From Paenibacillus sp. J45TS6 (GTDB taxonomy: Bacteria > Bacillota > Bacilli > Paenibacillales > Paenibacillaceae): a stretch of 64,000 nucleotides of DNA. The stretch covers positions 186,001 to 250,000 of the forward strand of contig NZ_BOSJ01000002.1 of NCBI RefSeq assembly GCF_018403285.1, given 5' to 3'. This document shows, one piece after another, positions 1 to 8,551 of this stretch. Within the stretch, counting starts at the first letter, position 1. The number at the start of each line of letters is the position of its first letter. Position numbers and translations under genes: made by a program. A model generated the notes under the pieces. The model was not told the DNA's origin, did no database searches, and saw only the letters and a program-made list of their open reading frames with translations.

Positions 1-842
1 TTCGGTCTTGTGGTATCTTTTCTAAATTGAACAATCAAGTCTTTTACGTGCAAGATTCCAATGATATTATCGACACGTTCTTCGAATACAGGGAACCGGG
101 TATACTGCTCTGATTGCACAATTTCCAGCACGTCTTCTAGCGGAGTGTCCGCAGAAATGGCGATCATATCCGTACGATGAGTCATCATATCCGATACATC
201 TTTATTATCAAAATCAAATATGTTGTGGATAATCATCTTTTCGCTTTGCTGAATCGTTCCTCTCTCAAGCCCTGTATCTACAAGCATCCGAATCTCTTCT
301 TCGGAAGCTTCCTCATCTTCCGCGTTGGGATCAATACCAAACAAACGGACGGTAAGATTTGTCGATACCGTAAGCAGTTTTACAAAAGGATTGACGACCT
401 TAGACAACACACTCAGCGGACTTGATACCGCGAGTGCAATCGCCTCTGCTTTTTTCATCGCAATCCGTTTCGGAACAAGCTCACCGAATACCAACGTAAA
501 GTAGGAAAGAATCAATGTAATAACAATGACCGATACGGAAGATAGCACAGATGGTGAAATATCAACACCTAGCGACAACACATAATCCACAAGCAGGGAC
601 GCAAATTTATCTGCCGCAAAAGCACTGTTTAGAAATCCAGCAAGTGTGATTCCGATCTGGATGGTGGATAGAAAGCCTGTTGGTTCCTCCAGTAACTTCT
701 CCAGCTTCTGTGCACGTTTATTTCCTTCGAGCGATAAAATGCGAATTCGGTTGTCATTAATGGAGATCAGTGCCATCTCAGAAGCTGCGAAGAAAGCATT
801 AACTACAAGTAAGATGAGAATGACTAAAATATCAAACCCCAA
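1..842 (-). CDS. CorC/HlyC-type DUF21-CBS membrane protein, partial at left edge
   Basis: Reading the minus strand from a TTG at 842 gives about 280 residues that run off the left edge. The start has a good AGGAGGTG site (852-859) nine bases upstream. The N-terminus begins MGFDILVILILLVVNAFFAA, a membrane segment, followed by ASEMALIS, STIQIGITLAGF and FGELVPKRIA, which are hallmarks of the DUF21/CNNM membrane domain. From about residue 200 it carries the start of a CBS pair (TRFPVFEERVDNIIGILHVKDL). Family members are linked to magnesium or cobalt efflux or were named haemolysin-like; the substrate cannot be told here. The C-terminal CBS2 and CorC_HlyC domain lie outside the window. Confidence 0.9.
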   Translation of the reverse strand, partial: MGFDILVILILLVVNAFFAASEMALISINDNRIRILSLEGNKRAQKLEKLLEEPTGFLSTIQIGITLAGFLNSAFAADKFASLLVDYVLSLGVDISPSVLSSVSVIVITLILSYFTLVFGELVPKRIAMKKAEAIALAVSSPLSVLSKVVNPFVKLLTVSTNLTVRLFGIDPNAEDEEASEEEIRMLVDTGLERGTIQQSEKMIIHNIFDFDNKDVSDMMTHRTDMIAISADTPLEDVLEIVQSEQYTRFPVFEERVDNIIGILHVKDLIVQFRKDTTRP

Positions 843-993
843 TGGTTGTTGCACCTCCTAATTCATCAGTCCACTCCAGGAACTCCTGTGAGTGTTGAAA
901 TATGTACAATATAAATAATAAGTCTCTTACCTATCTAAACACAAATTGGAGTAACGACACGCTTAGTCATACACCTTCTGTCTAAATAACGCA

Positions 994-1023
994 AAAACAC
1001 CTCACCTCTCCTGGTCAGGTGTT
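994..1023 (-). terminator. Rho-independent terminator after hemD-like gene
   Basis: The arms AACACCT and AGGTGTT (996-1002 and 1017-1023) form a 7-bp stem. On the minus strand the stem is followed directly by a T run. It lies 34 bases beyond the stop of the uroporphyrinogen-III synthase-like gene. Confidence 0.7.
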
Positions 1024-1056
1024 CTTGCCCTATAGGTTGTAACAAGATTGTCCTTC

Positions 1057-1878
1057 TTATACTCGCTCTTTCTCAGCAAAATACTTACCTAATGAAACGA
1101 TCATACTTCCCATCCGTTCTTCCTCGGGAATCACCTTAGGGGTAACCCCTTCCTCCACCATGGCTTGTGCAGTTACCCTGCCAACCGCAGCAACAACCAC
1201 ATCCTCTTCAAATCGTTGTTTCATATCTGGTAGTTTTCCATGCTTTTCTGCATAAGCTGTAAGAAAGCGAATCTGTGGAGCACTCGTAAAAGTAACCGCA
1301 TCAATTCTTTGCTGAAGAATATCTTCGAGCAGTTCTTCGAGATCCGTATCTTGAGGAGGCACATGGCGATAAGGAAGGACTTCCTTGATCTCTGATGTTC
1401 CTCTCTCTTTCAGCCATGCCATAAGGCGCGGAGCAGATTCTCCATGGAGCTGAACGAGAATACGTTTTCCCTGAAGATCATAATTCATAAGCTCACGAAT
1501 GAGTCCTGATGTACTTCCATCATCGTCTCTAACGGCAGGTGTCAAGTTCCGCTTACGAAGCGCATTCACTGTCTTATAACCACGTGCTGCAATATGTGAT
1601 TGCTTCAAAGCTTCAAGCAGCTCTTCTTCAAGTTCAAGTTGTTCAGCTGCCTGAAATATTGCATCAAGCCCCATCCCTGTTGTGAGAATCGTCCAATCGG
1701 GTGGACTCTTCACCCAAGCTTCTATACTGCTTTTCAAATGTTCATCATCCACAAAAACGGTTCCTTGTGCCGGTCGCAGCAGCGGAGTACCGCCTAACTT
1801 TCTCACGATCATGGACATCTCTTCCGACTTCCTTGGTCCAGCGAGTGCAACTTTTTTTCCAAGTAAATTTTGTGCCAT
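1057..1878 (-). CDS. uroporphyrinogen-III synthase (HemD-like), stand-alone
   Basis: A 273-residue soluble protein with the HemD fold pattern: N-terminal VALAGPRKSEEMSMIVRKLG, central DWTILTTGMGLDAIF and KRILVQLHGE, and the C-terminal DAVTFTSAPQIRFL followed by VVAAVGRVTAQAMVEEGV. HemD cyclises hydroxymethylbilane to uroporphyrinogen III in tetrapyrrole synthesis. No other hem gene is nearby, so this may be a second copy or a HemD-fold protein of another role. It starts 42 bases after DoxX, with GAGGGGGA upstream of the ATG, so the two are probably co-transcribed. The family is clear; the in vivo reaction is inferred. Confidence 0.85.
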   Translation of the reverse strand: MAQNLLGKKVALAGPRKSEEMSMIVRKLGGTPLLRPAQGTVFVDDEHLKSSIEAWVKSPPDWTILTTGMGLDAIFQAAEQLELEEELLEALKQSHIAARGYKTVNALRKRNLTPAVRDDDGSTSGLIRELMNYDLQGKRILVQLHGESAPRLMAWLKERGTSEIKEVLPYRHVPPQDTDLEELLEDILQQRIDAVTFTSAPQIRFLTAYAEKHGKLPDMKQRFEEDVVVAAVGRVTAQAMVEEGVTPKVIPEEERMGSMIVSLGKYFAEKERV

Positions 1879-1920
1879 TTCTTATGAATCCCCCTCTATG
1901 CTTGTTGTCCTGCTCTTCTG

Positions 1921-2331
1921 TTATCTGCGGTTTCTTCGGAATAAACGATCTACTGCCACATATCGGCTGCCTGCTACAGCAAGCGTGATTCCCATTCCAA
2001 TCAGTGCAACATCGAGCTCATAGCCGCCAATAAACCCACTCTCTGCCTTCGCAGTAAAGATAGCTACAAATAGAATAGCAACAAATAGAAGACTAACGAT
2101 TCGTGTAAACAAACCAATAATTAAAAACACCCCGCCAAAGAACTCTACCAAACCTACAATGGTTGCCATCGAGCCCGGTAGACCCAAACTAATAAAATAG
2201 CTTTGTGTATCCTCCATGCCTTGGAATTTGGTAATGCCATGGATTAAAAAAATGGCCCCAAGTACGAGTCTAGTAATTAGAAGTCCAAGCTCCATGTTTC
2301 GAGTCTGGCTTTGATTTCGGTTGCTATACAT
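1921..2331 (-). CDS. DoxX family membrane protein
   Basis: A 136-residue protein with four predicted membrane segments. The motifs LLITRLVLGAIFLIHGITKF and GLVEFFGGVFLIIGLFTR are typical of DoxX/DoxD relatives. An AGGAGGAATG site precedes the ATG. DoxX proteins are small membrane proteins associated with redox or thiol stress in several bacteria, but no reaction can be assigned from sequence. It sits 57 bases downstream of the M56 protease gene and 42 bases upstream of the HemD-like gene, and no hairpin separates them, so it may belong to one longer transcript. Confidence 0.85.
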   Translation of the reverse strand: MYSNRNQSQTRNMELGLLITRLVLGAIFLIHGITKFQGMEDTQSYFISLGLPGSMATIVGLVEFFGGVFLIIGLFTRIVSLLFVAILFVAIFTAKAESGFIGGYELDVALIGMGITLAVAGSRYVAVDRLFRRNRR

Positions 2332-2388
2332 TTTCTCATTCCTCCTGCGAATTCATGTGTTTTTTATTTTCTTTATTCCATTCATCTA

Positions 2389-3252
2389 TCAATGAGGAAC
2401 TACGTTAAATACAGCAAACAATGCAATCAGAATGAAGACGGAACATAGCAAGCTTGAGCCGGATATTCGTAAAGGCAGCTCCTTCTCCGGTTCTAAAATC
2501 CAGGCAATTCGATCATTTACTGTACTTTCCGCAGCAAAAGAAGAAACCACACCGCTCTGAAAGCCAGAATTCACTGATATACCCAGAAGCTTAAGAAGGG
2601 CTCCACCCAAGCCGACAGGTGTACCTGCTTTGGTAATGGCATCGTGGTCTGCCATAATCTCACGAACCATTTTGTAATTGAATAGTATCGATTTTAATAT
2701 AGGTATATAACCAATGGTAGACACACCGAGTGTAAGAAGAAACGTCTTAAGCGGGTCGTAATGTCGTAGATGATAGTGTTCATGATAGAGTACAGCTTCC
2801 AATTCTTTCTCATCTAACAGCTGAATCAGTCCCGATGAGATCACAATTCGCCGGCGGAACAATCCACAAGCAAGGGCAACCGGTTCATCAGTATGGATGA
2901 CCACCAGTTCCTTGCGAAGTGAGAGGTTCGGATAACGCTCCACATAATACGTCGTGAGGTTGAAATCAGTTAATTTGTATATGTATTTTAAAGCACGAGC
3001 CCCGCCAATCAGCTGGGTACATATATAATAAATAATCAGTAGAAATGTTCCTGCAACGAATACGTTTAGTAAGTGAATAACAGACAACAACCCAAACTCT
3101 CTCATCCAGTGAGTACACCATGTAAATAGATTAAACGTAGATTGCCAGCCCCAGATCATATGAACTACATATAATCCCATTTGAATATAAACAGCCCCGC
3201 AAATTAGAATCCCGCAGCCAAATAACATCCTGGAACGCAGCGCCCACTTCAC
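2389..3252 (-). CDS. M56 (BlaR1/MecR1-type) membrane metallopeptidase
   Basis: Membrane zinc protease of the BlaR1/MecR1 family. HEHYHLRHYD contains the HExxH zinc motif and sits between hydrophobic segments; a last membrane segment (LLCSVFILIALFAVFNV) closes the protein. There is no C-terminal penicillin-binding sensor domain, so it is a short antirepressor-like form rather than a beta-lactam sensor. The best start is the GTG at 3252, which overlaps the blaI stop as GTGA and has an AAGGA site. In the family, the protease relieves repression by its BlaI partner, encoded directly upstream. What signal it senses is unknown. Confidence 0.88.
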   Translation of the reverse strand: MKWALRSRMLFGCGILICGAVYIQMGLYVVHMIWGWQSTFNLFTWCTHWMREFGLLSVIHLLNVFVAGTFLLIIYYICTQLIGGARALKYIYKLTDFNLTTYYVERYPNLSLRKELVVIHTDEPVALACGLFRRRIVISSGLIQLLDEKELEAVLYHEHYHLRHYDPLKTFLLTLGVSTIGYIPILKSILFNYKMVREIMADHDAITKAGTPVGLGGALLKLLGISVNSGFQSGVVSSFAAESTVNDRIAWILEPEKELPLRISGSSLLCSVFILIALFAVFNVVPH

Positions 3253-3665
3253 GGTAGATCCTTCTTCCACTGCTTAATTCGGAGCTCAAGTTGTTTAATT
3301 AACTCAGGATCAGCAACTTCAACCGCATCGAGCATATGGGTGACCGCAATGGAACCAAACTGGTCCATCAGCTCATGTGTCAGTTCTTTCGACTGCGTAT
3401 CCATAAACACCTCCCTTGATTGAACCGGGCGATACTTTGAGGTCCTTCCTTGAAGTGTTTTGACGAGTATCCCTTTTTCAACAAGCCTGTTCATCACGGT
3501 CATAACCGTATTGAAACTCAGAGCTTTATCTTCTTCCAGTTTTAATTGAACCTCTTTAATGCTTACCTCTTCCTCATTCCAGAGGACGTCCATAATTTTT
3601 GCCTCCAGAGGACCAAAAAAACGGTTAAGACCTTGCTCTCCCACCTTAAAGTGACTAATCCTCAT
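3249..3665 (-). CDS. BlaI/MecI/CopY family repressor
   Basis: A winged-helix repressor of about 138 residues. The pattern FFGPLEAKIMDVLWNEEEVS, then LSFNTVMTVMNRLVEKGILV and GRTSKYRPV, is diagnostic of BlaI/MecI. The ATG at 3665 is preferred over an upstream GTG because GGAGGGG lies five bases before it. It overlaps the M56 gene, giving the classic repressor-antirepressor pair. No beta-lactamase or penicillin-binding protein gene is adjacent, so its targets may be itself or distant genes. Its promoter carries an imperfect dyad over the -10 box. Confidence 0.92.
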   Translation of the reverse strand: MRISHFKVGEQGLNRFFGPLEAKIMDVLWNEEEVSIKEVQLKLEEDKALSFNTVMTVMNRLVEKGILVKTLQGRTSKYRPVQSREVFMDTQSKELTHELMDQFGSIAVTHMLDAVEVADPELIKQLELRIKQWKKDLP

Positions 3666-3677
3666 CAGCACCCCTCC

Positions 3678-3714
3678 ACACTACCCATTGTATTGTCTCT
3701 CTTTCCTTTGTCAA
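3678..3714 (-). promoter_or_regulatory. blaI promoter with overlapping dyad
   Basis: On the minus strand TTGACA (3709-3714), a 16-base spacer, and TACAAT (3687-3692) form a near-consensus sigma-A promoter. An imperfect dyad, ACACT-4-ATTGT (3678-3691), covers the -10 region and may be the BlaI operator. The promoter is seen directly; operator use is inferred. Confidence 0.7.
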
Positions 3715-3745
3715 CATATGATTCCACTCGCATCCAGTTTTTCAT

Positions 3746-3791
3746 AAGAAAAAAACCGAGCAGACAGAATAATTCTGACAGCTCGGTTTCT
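3746..3791 (-). terminator. Rho-independent terminator after katA
   Basis: A long hairpin with outer arms AAACCGAGC and GCTCGGTTT and an inner CAGAAT/ATTCTG extension, followed by a T run on the minus strand. Confidence 0.85.
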
Positions 3792-3810
3792 TGTGAAATT
3801 TAGAAATTAA

Positions 3811-5271
3811 TTATTGAGTTGGCGGCATAAACTCACGAATATCTACACCAAGACCTTCTGCTAGAATCATACCTAATCTGTGATCTGCACGAATGAAGTT
3901 GCAAATTGCACGAAGCTGCGTTTGCTGTGGTGTCTGATTCAGATCATTAATCAGATTTTTGTGAAGATTCTCCCGCTCCTGCTCGGTGAAGCTGCGATAC
4001 GTATCACCCGCTTGTTTGAAATCATCTTCTGTTTTTTCAATCGGTTCACGGGTAATATGCCCGCTGATCGCTACTTTAGAATCACGATATTTCGGGTCTT
4101 CCTTCGGACTGTCAGTAGAGCTGTTTGGCTCATAATTATATTCCGAAGGATTCTGGTTCATCTGCATAAGACCATCGCGCTGATAATTGTTCACTTTTGC
4201 ATAAGGGCAGTTAATTGGAATCTGTGTATAATTCGCTCCCAGACGGTGACGCTGTGTATCTGGATAAGAGAACAAACGACCTTGAAGCAGCTTATCTTCC
4301 GAAGCTTCGATTCCCGGTACAAGAACACTTGGAGAGAAAGCAACCTGCTCCGTTTCCGCAAAGAAATTCTCTGGGTTTCGGTTAAGTGTCATGCGTCCAA
4401 CCGTATGGAACGGATACTTATCTTCTGGCCAAATCTTGGTTGGGTCAAGCGGATCAAACGTAAGTGCATCAATATCTTCTGGATTCATGATTTGTACTTT
4501 AAGAACCCACTCTGGATAATCACCACGTTCAATTGCATCATACAGATCACGAGTGGCATGGTTAAAGTCTTTTCCTTGGGTCTCTGATGACTCTTCTGAA
4601 CTGAAGTTACGAACGCCTTGCTGTGTTTCCCATTTATATTTAATGTATACCACTTCATCTTGATCATTGATCCATTTATAGGCATGAACACTGAATCCAT
4701 CCATCTGGCGGTAATTAGCTGGCGTACCGTAATCCGATAACAACCATGTCATCATGTGAGTGGACTCTGGTGTTAGTGTCATGAAATCCCAATATCTAGC
4801 CGGGTCTTGAATATTGGTTTTAGGTGATGGCTTTAAGGAGTGAACCATGTCCGGGAATTTAATCGCATCACGGATAAAGAATACCGGCAGGTGGTTGCCG
4901 ACCAGATCATAATTGCCTTCCTCAGTATAGAATTTAACCGCAAAGCCGCGAGGGTCACGAGCCGTCTCTGGAGATCCCTGTCCATGAATTACGGTAGAGA
5001 AACGTACAAAAACGGGTGTCTCTGCTCCTTCTTTCTGTAGAAAAGCAGCTTTTGTGTACTTAGACATTGATTTTTCTACTTTAAAGACTCCATGTGCTCC
5101 TGATCCGCGTGCATGAACAACGCGCTCTGGAATCCGTTCACGGTCAAAGTGAGCGATCTTCTCGATTAAATGATAATCTTCTAATAAAGTTGGACCTCTT
5201 CTTCCTGCAGTTCTAGAGTTCTGATTATCACCTACAGGTGTGCCTTGATTGGTAGTTAAACGTTCTGTCAT
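3811..5271 (-). CDS. katA: heme catalase KatA (small-subunit, clade 3)
   Basis: A 486-residue monofunctional catalase that splits hydrogen peroxide to water and oxygen in the cytoplasm. VVHARGSGAHGVF contains the distal histidine (about residue 53); ETARDPRGFAVKFYTEEGNY and LVGNHLPVFFIRDAIKFPD are catalase signatures; RLFSYPDTQRHRLG contains the proximal heme-ligand tyrosine. The length fits small-subunit Bacillus-type KatA. AAAGGGTGA precedes the ATG. A perfect 7-1-7 PerR box lies about 45 bases upstream and perR is the second gene upstream, so peroxide induction through PerR is likely. The gene is complete. Confidence 0.97.
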   Translation of the reverse strand: MTERLTTNQGTPVGDNQNSRTAGRRGPTLLEDYHLIEKIAHFDRERIPERVVHARGSGAHGVFKVEKSMSKYTKAAFLQKEGAETPVFVRFSTVIHGQGSPETARDPRGFAVKFYTEEGNYDLVGNHLPVFFIRDAIKFPDMVHSLKPSPKTNIQDPARYWDFMTLTPESTHMMTWLLSDYGTPANYRQMDGFSVHAYKWINDQDEVVYIKYKWETQQGVRNFSSEESSETQGKDFNHATRDLYDAIERGDYPEWVLKVQIMNPEDIDALTFDPLDPTKIWPEDKYPFHTVGRMTLNRNPENFFAETEQVAFSPSVLVPGIEASEDKLLQGRLFSYPDTQRHRLGANYTQIPINCPYAKVNNYQRDGLMQMNQNPSEYNYEPNSSTDSPKEDPKYRDSKVAISGHITREPIEKTEDDFKQAGDTYRSFTEQERENLHKNLINDLNQTPQQTQLRAICNFIRADHRLGMILAEGLGVDIREFMPPTQ

Positions 5272-5313
5272 ATAGGGGTCACCCTTTCCATTTATCTATA
5301 TTTATATGTGTAG

Positions 5314-5328
5314 TTAGATTTAATCTAA
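5314..5328. promoter_or_regulatory. PerR box upstream of katA
   Basis: TTAGATT-T-AATCTAA is a perfect 7-1-7 inverted repeat that fits the Fur/PerR box pattern. It lies just downstream of a TACAAT -10-like hexamer and about 45 bases before the katA start, where a bound repressor would block transcription. Confidence 0.85.
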
Positions 5329-5452
5329 ATTCATGTATTGATTGTACCATGGTCCTCTGCCTTTTTTCATGAACATAATATGAATGATTTGTGATTACAA
5401 AATGAACTCACTCTTACATATTATGAAGAAATGAAACTCTTTATGAACAAAA

Positions 5453-5490
5453 CGAAAGCCCCTAAATGTTTGCACATTTAAGGGCTTTAT
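5453..5490. terminator. Terminator after the winged-helix regulator
   Basis: AAAGCCCCTAAATG and CATTTAAGGGCTTT (5455-5468, 5475-5488) form a long stem with a short loop. It can serve the regulator gene ending at 5492. Confidence 0.75.
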
Positions 5491-5491
5491 T

Positions 5492-6316
5492 TTAGTCGGC
5501 AAGACGATAACCTACACCGCGGACTGTAATAATATATTTAGGGTCAGAAGCCTGATCCCCCAGCTTTTTACGAAGGCTTTTGATATGAACATCTACCACA
5601 TTGCTCCCGCCGGTAAAATCAGTTTCCCATACTCGGCTGAGCATCTCTTCACGCGATATAACAGAACCTTTCGCATTCATGAGGATGAGCAGAAGATCAT
5701 ATTCCGTCTTGGTAAGGTGAACTTGTTCCTCCTGTTTAAGGACCAACATTCGCTCCAAATCCACTCTTAAATCCTTAAAGATTAAGGAATCATTGCTGGT
5801 TGTTTGAACCGTTTGTTCTTGTCTTGGTACGGCACGGCTGATAATACGCTGCACATGATACAGCGCTTCATGAGGTCTTCCCGGCCAAACCAGCAATTCT
5901 TCCTGGAGCATCTCGGGTGCTGCACCGCGAATAAATTTCTCACTCACAAGAAACAAGTTCTGCGAAGAAGTCGATTCCTTTAGCTTCATCTGAAGTTCAA
6001 GTGCATCCTGATCATCATAAGAAGTCACATCATAAATCAGTAGGTCATGCGGAATGTTGTTGTACAGTTCAGGCTCAAGCCTATGAAACATCATGACATC
6101 AAAGCATCGATCTGTTAGAACTTTAACCAGGTCATGTACTTGATTCAGAGTAGGACTGATTAAGAGAATTCGCTTTGTCACCGCACAAAAAGGAACCGTA
6201 TCTTCTTCTGGTTTATTTAGCCATTGTGAAGACTTATCCTGTGAAATACGAACAGACGCATAAGGATATTGATTTTTATTCACTAATTCTTCCGCTTGCT
6301 TTGGCATTCTGGACAT
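5492..6316 (-). CDS. orphan OmpR-type winged-helix regulator with degenerate receiver
   Basis: Up to 274 residues. The C-terminal 100 residues are a clear OmpR/PhoB DNA-binding domain (VHLTKTEYDLLLILMNAKGS, VVDVHIKSLRKKLGD, YIITVRGVGYRL). The centre resembles a receiver domain (RILLISPTLNQVHDLV, HDLLIYDVTSYD), but the paired acidic residues normally after the first strand are absent (SPT instead of DD), so phosphorylation by a kinase is doubtful. No histidine kinase is adjacent. The start overlaps the perR 3' end by 34 bases with GGGGG just upstream, so it is probably translationally coupled to perR; an internal start remains possible. A regulatory role in oxidative stress is inferred from context only. 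Confidence 0.8.
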   Translation of the reverse strand: MSRMPKQAEELVNKNQYPYASVRISQDKSSQWLNKPEEDTVPFCAVTKRILLISPTLNQVHDLVKVLTDRCFDVMMFHRLEPELYNNIPHDLLIYDVTSYDDQDALELQMKLKESTSSQNLFLVSEKFIRGAAPEMLQEELLVWPGRPHEALYHVQRIISRAVPRQEQTVQTTSNDSLIFKDLRVDLERMLVLKQEEQVHLTKTEYDLLLILMNAKGSVISREEMLSRVWETDFTGGSNVVDVHIKSLRKKLGDQASDPKYIITVRGVGYRLAD

Positions 6317-6681
6317 ACACCCCCAAAAACTACATGCACATGGCCAATCTCATATTCTGTTTCTTTTGCAACAGATTCCGTCCAAGGTCCGGGTACTTCG
6401 GTCATTACCTCATCTACCTTGCCGCAAACTTCACAAATGATGTGTTGATGGTCATCTGTTCTCGCGTCATATCTGCTGGCTGTCTCACCAAGCTTAAGTT
6501 CAACGATTAATTCTTTCTCAACCAGATAACGTAATGAATTATATACCGTACCATAAGCTAAGTTATACCCTTGTTGAGCAAGCATTGTCATTACCTCTGC
6601 TGCTGTTGGGTGGTTGTGAGCGTTCTTGACTACATCATAAACGGCTTGACGCTGTGTTGTTAAATTTAATGTTCTAGGCAT
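6283..6681 (-). CDS. perR: PerR, peroxide-sensing Fur-family repressor
   Basis: A 132-residue Fur-family repressor starting MPRTLNLTTQRQAVYDVV. Residues matching the PerR iron/manganese site are visible: H24, D72, H78 and H80, with D90/E91 near the last ligand position. The structural zinc site has C83, C86, C123 and C126. The ligand spacing fits PerR, whose metal-catalysed histidine oxidation releases DNA. AAGGAGA lies about 12 bases upstream of the ATG. An imperfect PerR-like repeat lies about 60 bases before the start, suggesting autoregulation. Neighbours katA and, further off, dps carry matching boxes. Confidence 0.93.
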   Translation of the reverse strand: MPRTLNLTTQRQAVYDVVKNAHNHPTAAEVMTMLAQQGYNLAYGTVYNSLRYLVEKELIVELKLGETASRYDARTDDHQHIICEVCGKVDEVMTEVPGPWTESVAKETEYEIGHVHVVFGGVCPECQSKRKN

Positions 6682-6742
6682 AAGATCATCAGATCTCCTT
6701 TTATTATAAAATGATTCCGCATCATTAGTATTTATTTTTAGA

Positions 6743-6759
6743 TTAAGTATAAATCTTAA
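6743..6759. promoter_or_regulatory. imperfect PerR-like box upstream of perR
   Basis: TTAAGTAT-A-AATCTTAA is an imperfect inverted repeat (6 of 8 pairs) of the same type as the katA and dps boxes. A further half-site TTAGATTAA overlaps its left side. Autoregulation of perR is inferred. Confidence 0.6.
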
Positions 6760-6810
6760 TTCATAAGCAGTCAATCCCTCTATAAACGGTGTATCGATCT
6801 GGCCTAATGA

Positions 6811-6864
6811 AAATAAAAAGGAGCTAAGTGAAATCCGGCTGTAATCGGGATTTCACTTGGCTCT
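6811..6864 (-). terminator. Terminator after aldo/keto reductase
   Basis: A 16-bp hairpin (GAGCCAAGTGAAATCC type arms, 6821-6836 and 6847-6863) followed by a T-rich stretch on the minus strand. Confidence 0.85.
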
Positions 6865-6882
6865 CTATCTTTATCAAATGCT

Positions 6883-7824
6883 TTACTCCGAAAGTATGGA
6901 CTCAATCTTATCTTGTATTTCTTCGCTGAGTTCTATACCTGAAGCTCCTATATTCTCTTGCATCTGTTCAGGCCTGCTTGCACCCACAAGAGCACTGGAA
7001 ACATTCTTTTGTCTTAAGATCCAAGCCAGTGCAAGTTGTCCCACCTTCACATCCAGTTCATTTGCAATGCCGGTAAGCTTGCGTACCTTTTCAAGTTTTT
7101 CCTGGCTTATTTTCTTATCATCCCATTTAAGCTTCGCCGCCCGGCTATCTTCAGGAATGCGAGAGGCATCATTATATTTACCTGTCAGCAGGCCTTGTGC
7201 AAGCGGAGAATAGACGACTTGTCCGATGCCTTTTTGCTCCCCAAGCGGAATAATCTCGTCTTCAATATAACGTTCGAACATATTATATATAGGTTGGTTA
7301 ACCACGATCCGGTCCAGCAGATAACGATCTGCAATTCCCAGCGCTTCTTCCATCTGAGCTGCAGTCCACTGGCTTACACCAACATAGAGCACTTTCCCTT
7401 GACGCACGAGGTCGTCTAGTGCACGGAGTGTCTCCAGCAGAGGAGTACCCGTATGAAAACGATGGCAGTAATAAATATCTACATAATCTGTGCCCAGTCG
7501 CTTCAGAGAAGCATCGCACTGTTCCATAATATGTTTACGGGATAAACCTTGGTCATTCGGACCATCGCCCATTTTACCGAATACTTTTGTTGCCAGAACG
7601 TAAGACTCACGTTTATAATTCTGAAGTGTTTTGCCTAGAAGCTCCTCTGCTGCTCCACGTTCATACACATTAGCTGTATCAAAGAAGTTAACACCTGCAT
7701 CGTAAGCCGTCTCAATGGAACGTACTGCGTTCTCCTGCTCGACATACCCACCATAGGTCAGCCAGCTCCCAAGGCTAATTTCACTCACTTGTAAGCCGCT
7801 TCCGCCTAATCTTCGGTACTTCAT
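6883..7824 (-). CDS. aldo/keto reductase, Kv-beta/YghZ-like
   Basis: An NADPH-dependent aldo/keto reductase of about 313 residues. The start MKYRRLGGSGLQVSEISLGS is the usual N-terminus of the voltage-gated potassium channel beta-subunit-like group; NFFDTANVYERGAAEELLG supplies the catalytic Asp and Tyr, YVLATKVFG the Lys, and DIYYCHRF the His. The C-terminus (ALVGASRPEQMQENI) binds the cofactor phosphate. The ATG at 7824 is preferred because homologues begin there; GGGAGG lies 12 bases upstream. The natural substrate is unknown; related enzymes reduce small aldehydes. It forms a single-gene unit. Confidence 0.92.
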   Translation of the reverse strand: MKYRRLGGSGLQVSEISLGSWLTYGGYVEQENAVRSIETAYDAGVNFFDTANVYERGAAEELLGKTLQNYKRESYVLATKVFGKMGDGPNDQGLSRKHIMEQCDASLKRLGTDYVDIYYCHRFHTGTPLLETLRALDDLVRQGKVLYVGVSQWTAAQMEEALGIADRYLLDRIVVNQPIYNMFERYIEDEIIPLGEQKGIGQVVYSPLAQGLLTGKYNDASRIPEDSRAAKLKWDDKKISQEKLEKVRKLTGIANELDVKVGQLALAWILRQKNVSSALVGASRPEQMQENIGASGIELSEEIQDKIESILSE

Positions 7825-8018
7825 CTCTTCTGATAACCTCCCATTCAAAAATATGTAATAATTCCCATTATACATTACCCTTCCAGGATAAGGATGAAAA
7901 AGAGGAGTCTTAACGAATCATTGACCGTTTATTTTTAAAAGTGTAAAATTACACTAATCAGAATAACCAAATGTTACCTATTGTTAATGGGGTACAGGAG
8001 GGAAGGAGCTTAATCATA

Positions 8019-8522
8019 ATGACAAAAGAGCAGCTCATTCAGCTCTTATCCGGTAAAATCAAGCTGGTACGTAAGGAAATGGGATACACTCAAGAGCAAA
8101 TGGCGGAAGTGCTGGGCATATCTAAGAAAACACTTGTCCAAATTGAAAAAGGCCGCTCCAAAGCAAGTTGGACTGCTGTTGTTGCTCTTGTAGCTTTGCA
8201 CTCTGAAAGTTTGACGGTCCAATCTATTCTCGGTGAAGAACCGATGGAAATTATCGAAATGGCAGCACATAGTATTCTAGAAAGACCGAAAGGCAGAACG
8301 CTTGGGGGTAAACTTTGGTGGAATGAAATTGAACGAGAAGGCGATTATATTTTGCAGCAAAATATGATCAGTATGCACTACCGGATTCTCGATACCACTC
8401 ATATTCGCTGGTATAGCACATTTGATCAGGATGAAGCGCATGCAAGACTTACAGATCTAGCTAATTCTGTAGACTGGGATCGCCGCGTAAGTCATGATCC
8501 TAAGAAAAGTCTCAGTTTATGA
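8019..8522 (+). CDS. XRE-family DNA-binding regulator
   Basis: A 167-residue protein with an N-terminal Cro/CI helix-turn-helix (VRKEMGYTQEQMAEVLGISK KTLVQIEKG, about residues 18-50) and an uncharacterised C-terminal half ending in a charged tail. The ATG at 8019 is chosen because AAGGAG lies nine bases upstream; an upstream in-frame ATG lacks a site. The C-terminal part (GKLWWNEIEREGDYILQQN, LDTTHIRWYSTFD) matches no domain I recognise. It is divergent from the aldo/keto reductase and could control it, but that is only positional. Confidence 0.85.
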   Translation: MTKEQLIQLLSGKIKLVRKEMGYTQEQMAEVLGISKKTLVQIEKGRSKASWTAVVALVALHSESLTVQSILGEEPMEIIEMAAHSILERPKGRTLGGKLWWNEIEREGDYILQQNMISMHYRILDTTHIRWYSTFDQDEAHARLTDLANSVDWDRRVSHDPKKSLSL

Positions 8523-8551
8523 AAATCTTGCGCTCCCCTTACATAAAATGG

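Noticed and set aside
2389-3665. A beta-lactam resistance sensor system
   Set aside because: The M56 protein lacks the penicillin-binding sensor domain and no beta-lactamase or PBP2a gene is adjacent.
3880-4587. A 235-codon open frame on the plus strand
   Set aside because: It is antisense to katA, whose catalase motifs are complete; the frame has no recognisable domain or ribosome binding site.
8019-8522. A toxin-antitoxin module with the XRE regulator as antitoxin
   Set aside because: No partner toxin frame overlaps or adjoins it; the neighbours are metabolic genes with their own terminators.
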